Positions 9,283-17,104 of a DNA stretch of 64,000 bases are shown here, piece after piece (within the stretch, counting starts at the first letter, position 1; each line of letters opens with the position of its first letter). Made by a program: the position numbers and the translations under genes. This stretch comes from Rathayibacter caricis DSM 15933 (GTDB lineage Bacteria; Actinomycetota; Actinomycetes; Actinomycetales; Microbacteriaceae), in contig NZ_PZPL01000001.1 of NCBI RefSeq assembly GCF_003044275.1, forward strand, positions 868,001-932,000, given 5' to 3'. The notes below the pieces were generated by a model that was not told the origin of the DNA, did not search any database, and was given only the letters and a program-made list of their open reading frames with translations.

Positions 9283-9894
9283 TCAGTCGGCGGCGCGGGC
9301 GTTGTAGACGAGGACGGAGCCCTCGTCGACGTGGGCGCGGTAGGCGTGGAACACGGCGAGGGCCTCGTCGCGGAGCACTCCGTCGACGACCTCGATGCCG
9401 CGCGCCTCGAAGGCGGCGGCCCAGTCCTCGCGCATGGGGCCCTCGTCGAAGGTGGTGATCTCCTCGAGCTCCGGGCCCGACCCGGCGACCACGAGACGGC
9501 GCACGCCCGACCACAGCGTCGCTCCGTAGCACTGCACGCACGGGCGCCAGTTGACGACCAGCTCGTGCGCCGGCTGCCCCTCGCCGCCGAGGTCCCAGCC
9601 GCCGATCGCGGTCTGCGCGAGGCCGAGGGCGGTGACCTCGGCGTGCCCGGAGGAGACTCCGCTCGCGAGGACGACGTTCACGCCGACCGAGACGAGGCGG
9701 CCGGAGTCGCGCTCGACGACGATCGCGGCGAACGGGCCGCCGTTGCCCTCGCGGAAGTTGCGGTCGGCGAGGGCGTGCACGAGCGCCATGCGGTCCTCGC
9801 GCTCGGGGAGCACGTCGGGGACGTCGCGGACGGCGTCCTCGATCCATGCGGGCAGGGCGATCTCGTAGCGGGTGGCGAGCTGGTCGATCTTCAC
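9283..9894 (-). CDS. Nucleoside/nucleobase deaminase, CDA superfamily
   Basis: A 203-aa zinc deaminase. The catalytic pattern is HAE (His84, Glu86) followed by PCVQC (Cys119, Cys122), which bind zinc and activate water. The layout with GGPFAAIVVE before the HAE resembles guanine deaminase and TadA/CodA-like MafB19-type proteins. Start is GTG at 9894 directly behind AGGAGG. It sits between the GMC oxidoreductase and epimerase genes in the same orientation. The link of a deaminase to a sugar-oxidation operon is not obvious; it may act on an amino- or nucleoside-type substrate imported by the same transporter. Confidence 0.8.
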   Translation of the reverse strand: MKIDQLATRYEIALPAWIEDAVRDVPDVLPEREDRMALVHALADRNFREGNGGPFAAIVVERDSGRLVSVGVNVVLASGVSSGHAEVTALGLAQTAIGGWDLGGEGQPAHELVVNWRPCVQCYGATLWSGVRRLVVAGSGPELEEITTFDEGPMREDWAAAFEARGIEVVDGVLRDEALAVFHAYRAHVDEGSVLVYNARAAD

Positions 9895-9927
9895 GGGTCC
9901 TCCTGGGGACGGGGGTGGGTAGGGGGG

Positions 9928-11454
9928 TCAGACGCGGGCGGCCGCGAGCTCGGCGAGCACCGCGCGCGTGGCGCGGACGGCGGTGACCGTCCCCGTCAGC
10001 GTCGCATTGCAGACCACGGGAGTGGGGATCACGCCGTTCCCGGCGAGGTAGAGGCCCTCGACGCCCCGGACGCGGCCGGACTCGTCGCAGACGCTGGTGC
10101 CGTCGTCGACGGATCCCGAACGGACGGTGCCGGTGAGGTGCAGCGAGGATCCCGGAGCGAGGACGGCGCACTCCGTCTCCGGATCGAACGACCCGAAGCG
10201 CTCGGCGATCTCGCGGATCCGCTCCCGGGCCGCGGCGATCAGCTCGCGGTCGCGATCGCTGTACTCGAACTCGACCCGGAGGCGGGGCAGGCCGGTCACG
10301 TCGGTCTCCTCCTCCGAGAACACGAGCCGGTTCTCGGGCCGCGACTCGACGGGCGTGTAGAACGACAGCCCGACGGAGTACGCGAACGGCCGGTGCTCCT
10401 CGTCGACGAAGACGGTGTTCATGATCTGGCCGTGGAACGGCTGCGCGTCGCCGTTCTGCGGCAGCCAGAGCGAGTCGGTCGCGAACTCCCCCTCGCGCAG
10501 GCGCGGCAGATCCTCCGGAGTCAGCCCGAAGCGCTCGAGGTCCATCACGACCCGGCCGGTGACGAAGGCGTGCTCGTTGAGGAACCGGCCGAGCGCAGCG
10601 GGCCGGATGCCGGAGGCGAACAGGAGCTGCGGAGTGCGGACCACGTCGGCGCAGACGATCACGGTGCGTGCGTCGATGTCGTCCTCGCGGCCGGTCGCCG
10701 TCTCGCGCACCCGCACTCCGATCACGCGGTCGCCGTCGCGGCGGATCGCGATCGCGAGGGTGCCCGCGCGCAGCTCGAACGCCTCGTCGCCGCCGTGCGC
10801 GATCGGTGGGAAGATCCGGCTCGGGCCGGTGCGGAGCAGGGTGCCGGTCGGATTCCCCGCGACGGCCATCGGCATCGGCTGCGGATGGCGTCCCTCAGCA
10901 CTGACTGCGCCGAAGGCGTCCTCGAGCACGTCCAGGACCACGCGGCCGGGCACGGTCGGGCCGAGCGGCGACTCCTGCACGTCGAGCAGCTCCCGCGCAC
11001 GGGCGAGGTCCTGCTCCCACTGCACCGGGTCCCCGCCGTCGAAGACCTCCTCGCCGGCCGGCCACGGCGTCGCCGCCGTCCAGTGCACGCCCATGCCGCC
11101 GACGTTCCACGACACGGCGGAGGCGGGCATCGCGGCGGCGTCCTCGCCCATCGCCGAGAGGTTGTACATGCCCGGCGCGACCGAGCGCAGCTCGTCCGTG
11201 ATGTCCGGAGTGACGTCCGCGCCGGTGTACATGCCCTGCACCCCGGTCGCGACGCGCTGGTTGTAGCGGCTCCAGATCTCGGGCTCCTCGCTGTCGTGCA
11301 GGTGGAGTCCGGGCACGGAGCCGACGGCCGGGCCGCCGTCGATCATCAGGAGGCGGACGGAGGGGTCGGCGTCGCGCAGCCCCCGGGCGAGGGCGGCCCC
11401 CATGATGCCGCTGCCGACGATGAGGACGTCGACGGGGGTGGTGGTCTCGGGCAT
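9928..11454 (-). CDS. GMC-family FAD oxidoreductase, pyranose/glycoside-oxidase type
   Basis: A 508-aa flavoenzyme. The FAD-binding motif GSGIMG is at residues 14-19. The segment WNVGGMGVHWTAATP (His124) closely resembles the GGMSTHWTCATP region of pyranose 2-oxidases, whose His carries the covalent flavin. The C-terminal block LYLAGNGVIPTPVVCNATLT is the usual GMC end with an Asn-containing catalytic pair. AGGAG precedes the ATG. Such bacterial enzymes include sugar 2-/3-oxidases and C-glycoside 3-oxidases; the neighbouring epimerase-like protein and sugar importer fit glycoside oxidation. The precise substrate and regiochemistry are inference. Confidence 0.82.
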   Translation of the reverse strand: MPETTTPVDVLIVGSGIMGAALARGLRDADPSVRLLMIDGGPAVGSVPGLHLHDSEEPEIWSRYNQRVATGVQGMYTGADVTPDITDELRSVAPGMYNLSAMGEDAAAMPASAVSWNVGGMGVHWTAATPWPAGEEVFDGGDPVQWEQDLARARELLDVQESPLGPTVPGRVVLDVLEDAFGAVSAEGRHPQPMPMAVAGNPTGTLLRTGPSRIFPPIAHGGDEAFELRAGTLAIAIRRDGDRVIGVRVRETATGREDDIDARTVIVCADVVRTPQLLFASGIRPAALGRFLNEHAFVTGRVVMDLERFGLTPEDLPRLREGEFATDSLWLPQNGDAQPFHGQIMNTVFVDEEHRPFAYSVGLSFYTPVESRPENRLVFSEEETDVTGLPRLRVEFEYSDRDRELIAAARERIREIAERFGSFDPETECAVLAPGSSLHLTGTVRSGSVDDGTSVCDESGRVRGVEGLYLAGNGVIPTPVVCNATLTGTVTAVRATRAVLAELAAARV

Positions 11455-11504
11455 GGTGCTCCTGTCGTGCCGCGCCGGCGGGCGCGGATGAGGGGGAAGG
11501 GTTC

Positions 11505-12668
11505 TCAGACGGCGTGCGGCCGGTCGGCCACCGCGGCGAGGGTCGGACCGAAGAAGGCGAGGTCTAAGCGGTCGAGCACGGACTTCACGGCGCCGATCAG
11601 CGGTGCGTCGGCGCCCAGGGCGGTCGAACGGACGGTGACGTCGAGGGTGCGCAGCCGCCGCATCGCCTCGGAGACGCGCGGGAGGAGCAGGTCCTCCGCG
11701 TCCTCCAGCCCGCCGCCCAGGACGAACAGGTCGGGCGACACCGTCCAGGCGAGGGTCGACAGCAGCTCGGCGAGGTGCGCGGCGAAGGCGTCGAGCTCGC
11801 GCAGCGCATCGGGATCGCCCGCGCGCGCGGCGGCGACGGCCGCGAGTGCGTCCTCCCGCTCGTCGTGCCGGGGCGACGTCAGGCGGCCGAACGGCGTGTC
11901 CTCCATGCGGCTCGCCCCCATGGCGCCGGCCTCGACCACCTCGCCCGCCGCTCCGCGGAAGCCGCGGTGCACGGAGCCGTTGATCACCAGGCCGATGCCG
12001 GTGCGGTTGCCGAAGATGCACCAGGCCGAGGTGGCGGCGTCGGCCGAGACTCCGCGCCAGCGCTCGGCGAGCGCCGCCAGGTTCGCGTCGTTGTCGGCGA
12101 AGACCGGCACGCCGAGCCGGGCCGACACGGCGTCGGCCAGTCCGAAGCCGTTCCACCGCTCGGAGTTGACGAGCCGGCTGACGACGCCGGCCTCGTCGAT
12201 CGCGCCACCGGCGGCGATGGCCCCGGCGCGGATCCGCTCGCGCGGCAGCCCCGACTCCGTCACGGCCGCTTCGACCGCGAGGGCGGCGTCCTCGACCGCG
12301 GTCACGGGGTCGTGGTAGTCGCGCAGGGCCAGCATCGCCCGGCCGAGGATCCGGCCGCGGATGTCGGAGACGACCGCCGAGGCGAAATCCGTGTCGATGC
12401 GGACCGCGGCGACCAGCGCCCGGTCGGCCCGGAAGCGGAACGTCCGCGGCGGACGCCCCACGTCGGAGCGCGCCGGATCGGGCGCGGTCTCGTCGACCCA
12501 GCCCTCGTCGCAGAGGCTCGAGAGGATCAGCTCGACGGTGCGGCGCGAGAGGGCGACCTCGCGCACGAGCATCGCCATCGTCACCGGCTCGTCGTGCTCG
12601 GCGAGCGCGCGCAGCACGACTCCGGAGTTGAGGCGGCGGAGGGTGCTCGGGTCGGCGCCGGCCCTCAT
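11505..12668 (-). CDS. ROK-family transcriptional regulator
   Basis: A 387-aa regulator with an N-terminal winged helix (about residues 8-60, LRRLNSGVVLRALAEHDEPVTMAMLVREVALSRRTVELIL) and a C-terminal sugar-kinase-like ROK domain (VFADNDANLAALAE, GNRTGIGLVINGSVHRGFRGAAGE, LFVLGGGLE). The Cys-rich zinc motif normally found after GAAGE in ROK proteins is absent: no cysteine follows in that stretch. The ATG overlaps the TGA of a possible 21-codon ORF. It lies inside the sugar-transport operon and probably controls it through the two operator-like palindromes upstream of 15882. Confidence 0.88.
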   Translation of the reverse strand: MRAGADPSTLRRLNSGVVLRALAEHDEPVTMAMLVREVALSRRTVELILSSLCDEGWVDETAPDPARSDVGRPPRTFRFRADRALVAAVRIDTDFASAVVSDIRGRILGRAMLALRDYHDPVTAVEDAALAVEAAVTESGLPRERIRAGAIAAGGAIDEAGVVSRLVNSERWNGFGLADAVSARLGVPVFADNDANLAALAERWRGVSADAATSAWCIFGNRTGIGLVINGSVHRGFRGAAGEVVEAGAMGASRMEDTPFGRLTSPRHDEREDALAAVAAARAGDPDALRELDAFAAHLAELLSTLAWTVSPDLFVLGGGLEDAEDLLLPRVSEAMRRLRTLDVTVRSTALGADAPLIGAVKSVLDRLDLAFFGPTLAAVADRPHAV

Positions 12669-12730
12669 GCGACGAGCTCCCCGGGGAGGAGCGGCACGGC
12701 TCCGCAGGCGGCCTCGACCACGATCTCCAC
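12665..12730 (-). CDS. Possible 21-codon leader ORF coupled to the ROK gene
   Basis: GTG at 12730 follows GAGGGGAG, and the ORF ends in a TGA that overlaps the ROK start as ATGA. The peptide VEIVVEAACGAVPLLPGELVA has no recognised domain. The arrangement would allow translational coupling in the 77-bp gap after the permease gene, but the ORF may be fortuitous. Confidence 0.25.
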   Translation of the reverse strand: MEIVVEAACGAVPLLPGELVA

Positions 12731-12744
12731 GCCCGCGGCTCCCC

Positions 12745-13653
12745 TCACTTCATCCCCGTCGCGACGATACCCTGCACGAAGTAGCGCTGCAGGAGCAGGA
12801 AGAGCACCAGCACGGGCAGCATCACGACGACCGCCCCGGCCAGGACGAGTCCGTAGTCGGTGACGTTCTGCGCCGCCTGCCGCGTCGCGGCGAGGCCGAC
12901 CGGGAGCGTGTAGGTCGAGGTGTCCTGCGCCACGAGCAGCGGCCAGATGAAGTTGTTCCACGCGGCCAGGAACGACATGATCACGACCGTCGCGAGCGCG
13001 GGGCCCGCCAGCGGCAGGAACACCTGCGCGAAGATCCGCAGCTCGCTCGCGCCGTCGATCCGCGCGGCCTCGAGGAGCTCCTCCGGGATGCTCTCGGCGA
13101 ACTGCCGCACGATGAAGATCGAGATGGGCAGCACGAGCGAGGGCAGCGCGATGCCCGCGAGGGTGTTCACCAGCCCCAGGCGCACCGTGACGACGAACTG
13201 CGGCACGAAGACCGCCGAGAACGGCATCATCAGCGAGATCAGCACCGCGACCATCGCGAACCGCTTGCCCGCGAAGTCGAGCTTGGCGAGCGCGTAGCCG
13301 GCGGCGGCCGCGGCGACCACGTTGCCGGCCACCACGACTCCGGCGACGATCAGGCTGTTGGCGAGGTAGCCGGTGAAGCCCGCCTGCGCGAAGAGGCGGC
13401 CGAAGTTCTCGAGGGTCACCGCCGACGGGAGCCACGCGCCGGGGTTCGCGCTGATGTCGGCGGTCGTGCGGAGCGACCCCGAGAAGACCCAGACGAAGGG
13501 CAGCAGGGTGATCGCCGCGAGGACGGCGAGCACCGGGTAGAGCACGAGGTGCCGCCGGCGCTCGGCGATCGCGCGCGTGGTGGTCTCGCGGGCCGGCGGA
13601 CGCGATGCGGCGGGCGGCGGGGCGACGGGCGGACGGGTGGCGGTGGTGGTCAT
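12745..13653 (-). CDS. Carbohydrate ABC transporter permease (MalG type)
   Basis: A 302-aa membrane protein with about six hydrophobic segments. The EAA loop EELLEAARIDGASELRIFAQVFLPLAGPAL and the C-terminus LLQRYFVQGIVATGMK are diagnostic for MalG-like permeases of CUT1 sugar importers. A Pro/Ala-rich cytoplasmic tail of about 35 residues precedes the first segment. The ATG overlaps the stop of the MalF-type gene (ATGA), indicating a tight operon. No ATPase gene is present nearby, as is usual for actinobacterial CUT1 systems that share MsiK. Confidence 0.93.
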   Translation of the reverse strand: MTTTATRPPVAPPPAASRPPARETTTRAIAERRRHLVLYPVLAVLAAITLLPFVWVFSGSLRTTADISANPGAWLPSAVTLENFGRLFAQAGFTGYLANSLIVAGVVVAGNVVAAAAAGYALAKLDFAGKRFAMVAVLISLMMPFSAVFVPQFVVTVRLGLVNTLAGIALPSLVLPISIFIVRQFAESIPEELLEAARIDGASELRIFAQVFLPLAGPALATVVIMSFLAAWNNFIWPLLVAQDTSTYTLPVGLAATRQAAQNVTDYGLVLAGAVVVMLPVLVLFLLLQRYFVQGIVATGMK

Positions 13654-14582
13654 GAGCGGGACCTCAGCAGACGGAACTGCAGCGCGCTGACGAGCGCGAC
13701 GATGAGCAGGAGGAGGAAGGACGCGGCCGACGAGACTCCGATGTTCCCGAAGCCGAACTGGCGGTAGGTGTACAGCGCCATCGACTCGGTGGAGCCGACC
13801 GGGCCGCCGCCCGTGAGCAGGTACGGCTCGTCGAAGACCTGGAGGAAGAAGACCGACAGCAGCACCGAGATGAGCAGCGTCGTGGGCATCAGCAGCGGCA
13901 CGGTGATCGAGATCAGGCGGCGCCACGGGGACGCCCCGTCGAGCGAGGCCGCCTCGTGCACGTCCTCGGGCACCGACTGGAGGCCCGCGAGGAACAGGAG
14001 CATCGCGGTGCCGAAGTTGCGCCAGACGCCCAGCAGGATCACGACAGGCATGGCGAGCTGCTCGTCGCCGAGCCAGTTCGGGCCGGCGAACCCGATCGCT
14101 CCGAGGACCTCGTTGACCGTGCCGTTCTGGTTGAACGCGTACTGCCAGATCAGCGCCACCGAGACGATGTTGGTGACGACGGGGGCGTAGAAGAGCGCCC
14201 GGAACACTCCGCGGAGCCGCCGGATACCGGAGTTGAGTGCCAGAGCGAGCACGAAGCCCACCATCATCGTCAGCGGCACCCCGATCACGACGAAGTAGAG
14301 GGTGTTGAGCACCGAGCGGAGGAACGCCGCGTCGCCCAGCAGGACCGCGTAGTTCTCGAGGCCGGTGAAGTCGACGCCGAACGGCTGCTGCAGATCGGCG
14401 CCGCGGATGTCGGTGAGGCTCATGCCGACGGAGGCGAGCACCGGGATCGCCGTGAACACCACGAAGATCACGGCGAACGGCGCGAGGAAGAGCCAGGCGA
14501 TGCCGGAGTGGCGGCCGTGGTGGGAGCGGCGCTCGCGCACCGCTCCCACCGCGGACCGGCCGGCGAGGGCGGTCAGAGCCAC
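13650..14582 (-). CDS. Carbohydrate ABC transporter permease (MalF type)
   Basis: A 310-aa permease, first membrane partner of the MalG-type protein. Hydrophobic segments begin with IAWLFLAPFAVIFVVFTAIPVL; the EAA loop reads EDVHEAASLDGASPWRRLISITVPLLMPTTLL. GTG at 14582 is used, four bases after the binding-protein stop and behind CGGAG. The orientation and spacing show cotranscription with the binding protein. Confidence 0.92.
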   Translation of the reverse strand: MALTALAGRSAVGAVRERRSHHGRHSGIAWLFLAPFAVIFVVFTAIPVLASVGMSLTDIRGADLQQPFGVDFTGLENYAVLLGDAAFLRSVLNTLYFVVIGVPLTMMVGFVLALALNSGIRRLRGVFRALFYAPVVTNIVSVALIWQYAFNQNGTVNEVLGAIGFAGPNWLGDEQLAMPVVILLGVWRNFGTAMLLFLAGLQSVPEDVHEAASLDGASPWRRLISITVPLLMPTTLLISVLLSVFFLQVFDEPYLLTGGGPVGSTESMALYTYRQFGFGNIGVSSAASFLLLLIVALVSALQFRLLRSRS

Positions 14583-14586
14583 GCGG

Positions 14587-15882
14587 TCACTCCGTGCCGA
14601 TCGAGTCGGCCTGGCGCTGGACGGCCGCGAGCGCGTCCGCGGCCGACTCGCTGCCGCGCGCGACCTTCTCCATCTCCTGGCCGAGCAGGGTCGACACCTG
14701 GGTCCAGGTGGTGACGGCGGGCAGCGGCTGCACGTTCTGCAGCTGCTCGAAGAACGCGTCCAGCAGCGGCTGGTCGGCGATCACCGGGTCCTGCCAGGCG
14801 TCGACCACGGCGGGCATGCTGCCCGCGGCCTCGTACTGCGCGATCTGGGTGTCCTGCTCGGCCGTGGCGCGCACGACCTTCCAGGCCGAGGCGGCGTTGT
14901 CGGAGGAGGCGGTCACGCCCCAGCTGCCGCCGGCGAGCTGACCGGAGTCGTTGTCGGGACCGGCGGGGAGCACGGCGGTGCCGATGTGCGCGTCGGTCCA
15001 GCCCTCCTCCTCGGCCGTGGTGTCGAGGGTCGCGACGACCCAGGGGCCGCTGATCATCGATCCCGTCTTCCCCGACACGAGGTACGGCTGCGCGTCGAGG
15101 AACTGCGGGGTGTCGGGCGAGGAGATGCCGTCGGCGAAGACCGAGGTGTTGTACTCGGCCGCGGCGAGCATCTCGGGGGTGTCGAGCGTCCACTCCGAGC
15201 CGTCGTCGCTGAGGAGCTCGGCGCCGGCCTGGTGCGCGAAGGTGGCGAGGGTCTGCCCGTTGTAGGTGTCCCAGCCGACGTCGGCGCCGAATCCGCTCTC
15301 GGCGCCGCCGGCCTCGAGGCCCTCGAAGAACGGGATGGTCTCGTCCCAGGTCGTCGGAGCGCTCACGCCCCCGGCCTCGGCGAAGTCGGAGCGGTAGATG
15401 AGCACGCGGGTGTACGCATACCAGGGCACGGAGTAGGTCGTGCCGTCGCGCTCGCCCGCCTCCCACGAGCCCTGGAAGAAGCTGTCGGAGTCGACGAGGC
15501 CGTCGGGCACCGGTGCGAAGGCGTCGGACGCGAGGAACTGCGCCTGCGCCTCCGTGTAGAGGAACGCGATGTCGGGGGCGGTGCCCGCGGCGACGGCGGT
15601 CTGCAGCTTGGTGTTGTACTCGTCGGAGGGGACGAGCGTGATCTCGAGGTCGAGGTCGGGGTTCTCGGCCGTGTAGTCGGCGAGGACCGCGTCGAGCTGG
15701 GTGGCGTCGCCGTCGGGGGCCCAGAGGGTGACGGTGCCGGTGGCGGCGGAGTCGTCGACCGTGGTGGCGGCGGCGGCGGCGCCGGTGTCGGCCGAGCGGC
15801 CGCATCCGGTGAGGGCGAGTGCGGTGACGGCGACGACTCCGCCGAGCAGGGCGAGTCGGGAGGACGGGGCGGTGCGCTTCAT
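14587..15882 (-). CDS. Sugar ABC transporter substrate-binding lipoprotein
   Basis: A 431-aa extracellular solute-binding protein, family 1. The signal MKRTAPSSRLALLGGVVAVTALALTGC ends in the lipobox LTGC. The mature part shows GTVTLWAPDGDATQLDAVLADYTAENPDLDLEI and later GKTGSMISGPW and AGGSWGVTASSDN, usual for CUT1 binding proteins. AGGAG precedes the ATG. It heads the leftward operon of about 7.6 kb and is preceded by operator-like palindromes. Its ligand is probably a glycoside or oligosaccharide given the downstream GMC and epimerase-type enzymes (inference). Confidence 0.92.
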   Translation of the reverse strand: MKRTAPSSRLALLGGVVAVTALALTGCGRSADTGAAAAATTVDDSAATGTVTLWAPDGDATQLDAVLADYTAENPDLDLEITLVPSDEYNTKLQTAVAAGTAPDIAFLYTEAQAQFLASDAFAPVPDGLVDSDSFFQGSWEAGERDGTTYSVPWYAYTRVLIYRSDFAEAGGVSAPTTWDETIPFFEGLEAGGAESGFGADVGWDTYNGQTLATFAHQAGAELLSDDGSEWTLDTPEMLAAAEYNTSVFADGISSPDTPQFLDAQPYLVSGKTGSMISGPWVVATLDTTAEEEGWTDAHIGTAVLPAGPDNDSGQLAGGSWGVTASSDNAASAWKVVRATAEQDTQIAQYEAAGSMPAVVDAWQDPVIADQPLLDAFFEQLQNVQPLPAVTTWTQVSTLLGQEMEKVARGSESAADALAAVQRQADSIGTE

Positions 15883-15909
15883 GGAGGCTCCTGGGGTCCG
15901 GGCGCTTTT

Positions 15910-15924
15910 CGCTACTTTGTAGCG
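15910..15924. promoter_or_regulatory. Operator-like palindrome, site 1
   Basis: CGCTAC-TTT-GTAGCG is a perfect inverted repeat 28 bp upstream of the sugar-binding-protein start. Together with the similar site at 15994-16008 it is the best candidate for binding by the operon's ROK regulator. Confidence 0.55.
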
Positions 15925-15993
15925 GAAGTCGGCGCAGGGCGAAGGTCGTGCGGAGGAGGGGCGGGCCGCCGGGTCCGGTTCGGTCCGGATTAT

Positions 15994-16008
15994 GCGACCT
16001 TGTAGCAG
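15994..16008. promoter_or_regulatory. Operator-like palindrome, site 2
   Basis: GCGACCTTGTAGCAG repeats site 1 in degenerate form; both are followed by a GAAGT stretch (CTTTGTAGCGGAAGT and CCTTGTAGCAGAAGT). The two sites are 84 bp apart, about eight helical turns, which would suit looping. Confidence 0.45.
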
Positions 16009-16023
16009 AAGTGCGGGAAGAAA

Positions 16024-16043
16024 GACCCGGCCGAAGCCGGGTC
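16024..16043 (-). terminator. UUCG-loop terminator of the hydrolase gene
   Basis: On the minus strand GACCCGGC pairs with GCCGGGTC across a TTCG tetraloop and is followed by TTTCTT. It lies 57 bp past the stop codon of the leftward alpha/beta hydrolase. Confidence 0.85.
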
Positions 16044-16100
16044 GTGAACGAACCTAGGCCCCTGCTGTTTCGGGCGGATTACCCGCGCGGCACGCTCTCG

Positions 16101-17057
16101 TTACGGAGTGAGGGCGGCGGCGAGGGCCGCGGCCTGGGCGGCCCAGAAGCGCTTCGCGACTCCGGTGCGGCGGAACAGGGCGTCGAAGCCGTGGAACGCG
16201 CCCTGCACGATCTCGAGCTCGCAGGGCACGCCGGCCGCACGCAGGCGCTCGGCGTGGCGGACGTCCTCGTCGTGGAAGAGGTCGAGGGTGCCGACGCCGA
16301 TCCAGGCGGGCGGGAGGCCCGTGAGGTCGTCGCGGCGGGCGGGTGCGGCGTAGGGCGAGACGTCCGCGCCGCCGGGCTCGGTGCCGAGGTAGGAGGTCCA
16401 GCCGAAGCGGTTGCTGCCGGGAGTCCAGACACGGACGCCCGGAGGAGTGGGGCCGGGGCGGGTCACGGTGCGGTCGTCGAGCATCGGGTAGACGAGCAGC
16501 TGGAACGCGGGCTGGGGCCCGCCGCGGTCGTGGGCGAGCAGGGTCGCGCCCGCGGCGAGGCCTCCGCCGGCGCTCGCTCCTCCGATCGCGATGCGGTGGG
16601 GATCGACCCCGCGCTCGTCGGCGTGCTCGACGAGCCAGTGGAAGGCGGCCAGCACGTCCTCGAGGGCGGCGGGAGCGGGATGCGCGGGCGAGAGGCGGTA
16701 CTCGACCGAGAGGACGGTGATGCCGAGGGTGCGGGCGAAGGCGATGTTCGACGCCTCGTCCTGGAAACGGCTGCCGAGCACCATCCCTCCGCCGTGCACC
16801 CACAGGAGGGCAGGGGCGGTCCCGCGGAGGACGCGGGGGCGATAGCTGCGCGCCCGGATCGGCGGTGCGCCGTCGGAGCCCGGGATCTCGACGTCCTCGA
16901 CGAGCAGGTCGGCCGGTGCCTCCCCGCCCACGGCCTCGCGCCGGGTGGCGAGTCGGAGCAGGCGCGGCCCGAGGGAGACGGGCGGGATCCAGCGGCCGAG
17001 CGCGAGATCCGGGTGGAAGAGGGACGCCGTCGCGGCGGTGCGGGCTGACGCGGTCAT
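16101..17057 (-). CDS. Alpha/beta hydrolase, hormone-sensitive-lipase type esterase
   Basis: A 318-aa esterase/lipase. The oxyanion motif HGGG is in LLWVHGGGMVLGS, the nucleophile elbow is GGASAGGG, and the remaining triad members fit DLFHDED and QGAFHGFD. All are in the order of the HSL (bacterial lipase family IV) fold. The ATG at 17057 is preferred because TAGCCT lies seven bases before it, a pattern repeated across this window; an ATG at 17105 overlapping the dehydrogenase TAA would add 16 poorly conserved-looking residues. The substrate is unknown. Confidence 0.88.
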   Translation of the reverse strand: MTASARTAATASLFHPDLALGRWIPPVSLGPRLLRLATRREAVGGEAPADLLVEDVEIPGSDGAPPIRARSYRPRVLRGTAPALLWVHGGGMVLGSRFQDEASNIAFARTLGITVLSVEYRLSPAHPAPAALEDVLAAFHWLVEHADERGVDPHRIAIGGASAGGGLAAGATLLAHDRGGPQPAFQLLVYPMLDDRTVTRPGPTPPGVRVWTPGSNRFGWTSYLGTEPGGADVSPYAAPARRDDLTGLPPAWIGVGTLDLFHDEDVRHAERLRAAGVPCELEIVQGAFHGFDALFRRTGVAKRFWAAQAAALAAALTP

Positions 17058-17064
17058 GCGCGGG

Positions 17065-17070
17065 AGGCTA
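17065..17070 (-). promoter_or_regulatory. Leaderless-type -10 box of the hydrolase
   Basis: The minus strand reads TAGCCT followed by seven bases and the ATG, with no Shine-Dalgarno sequence. Confidence 0.45.
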
Positions 17071-17104
17071 CTCCCCGCGCCTCGGCGGACGCCCCTCTCC
17101 CCCA

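Noticed and set aside
8192..12318. Very long open frames on the plus strand opposite the minus-strand operon at 8.3-12.7 kb
   Set aside because: They are antisense to genes with clear family motifs; high GC removes stop codons from the opposite frames, and the translations are low-complexity Arg/Ala/Asp-rich.
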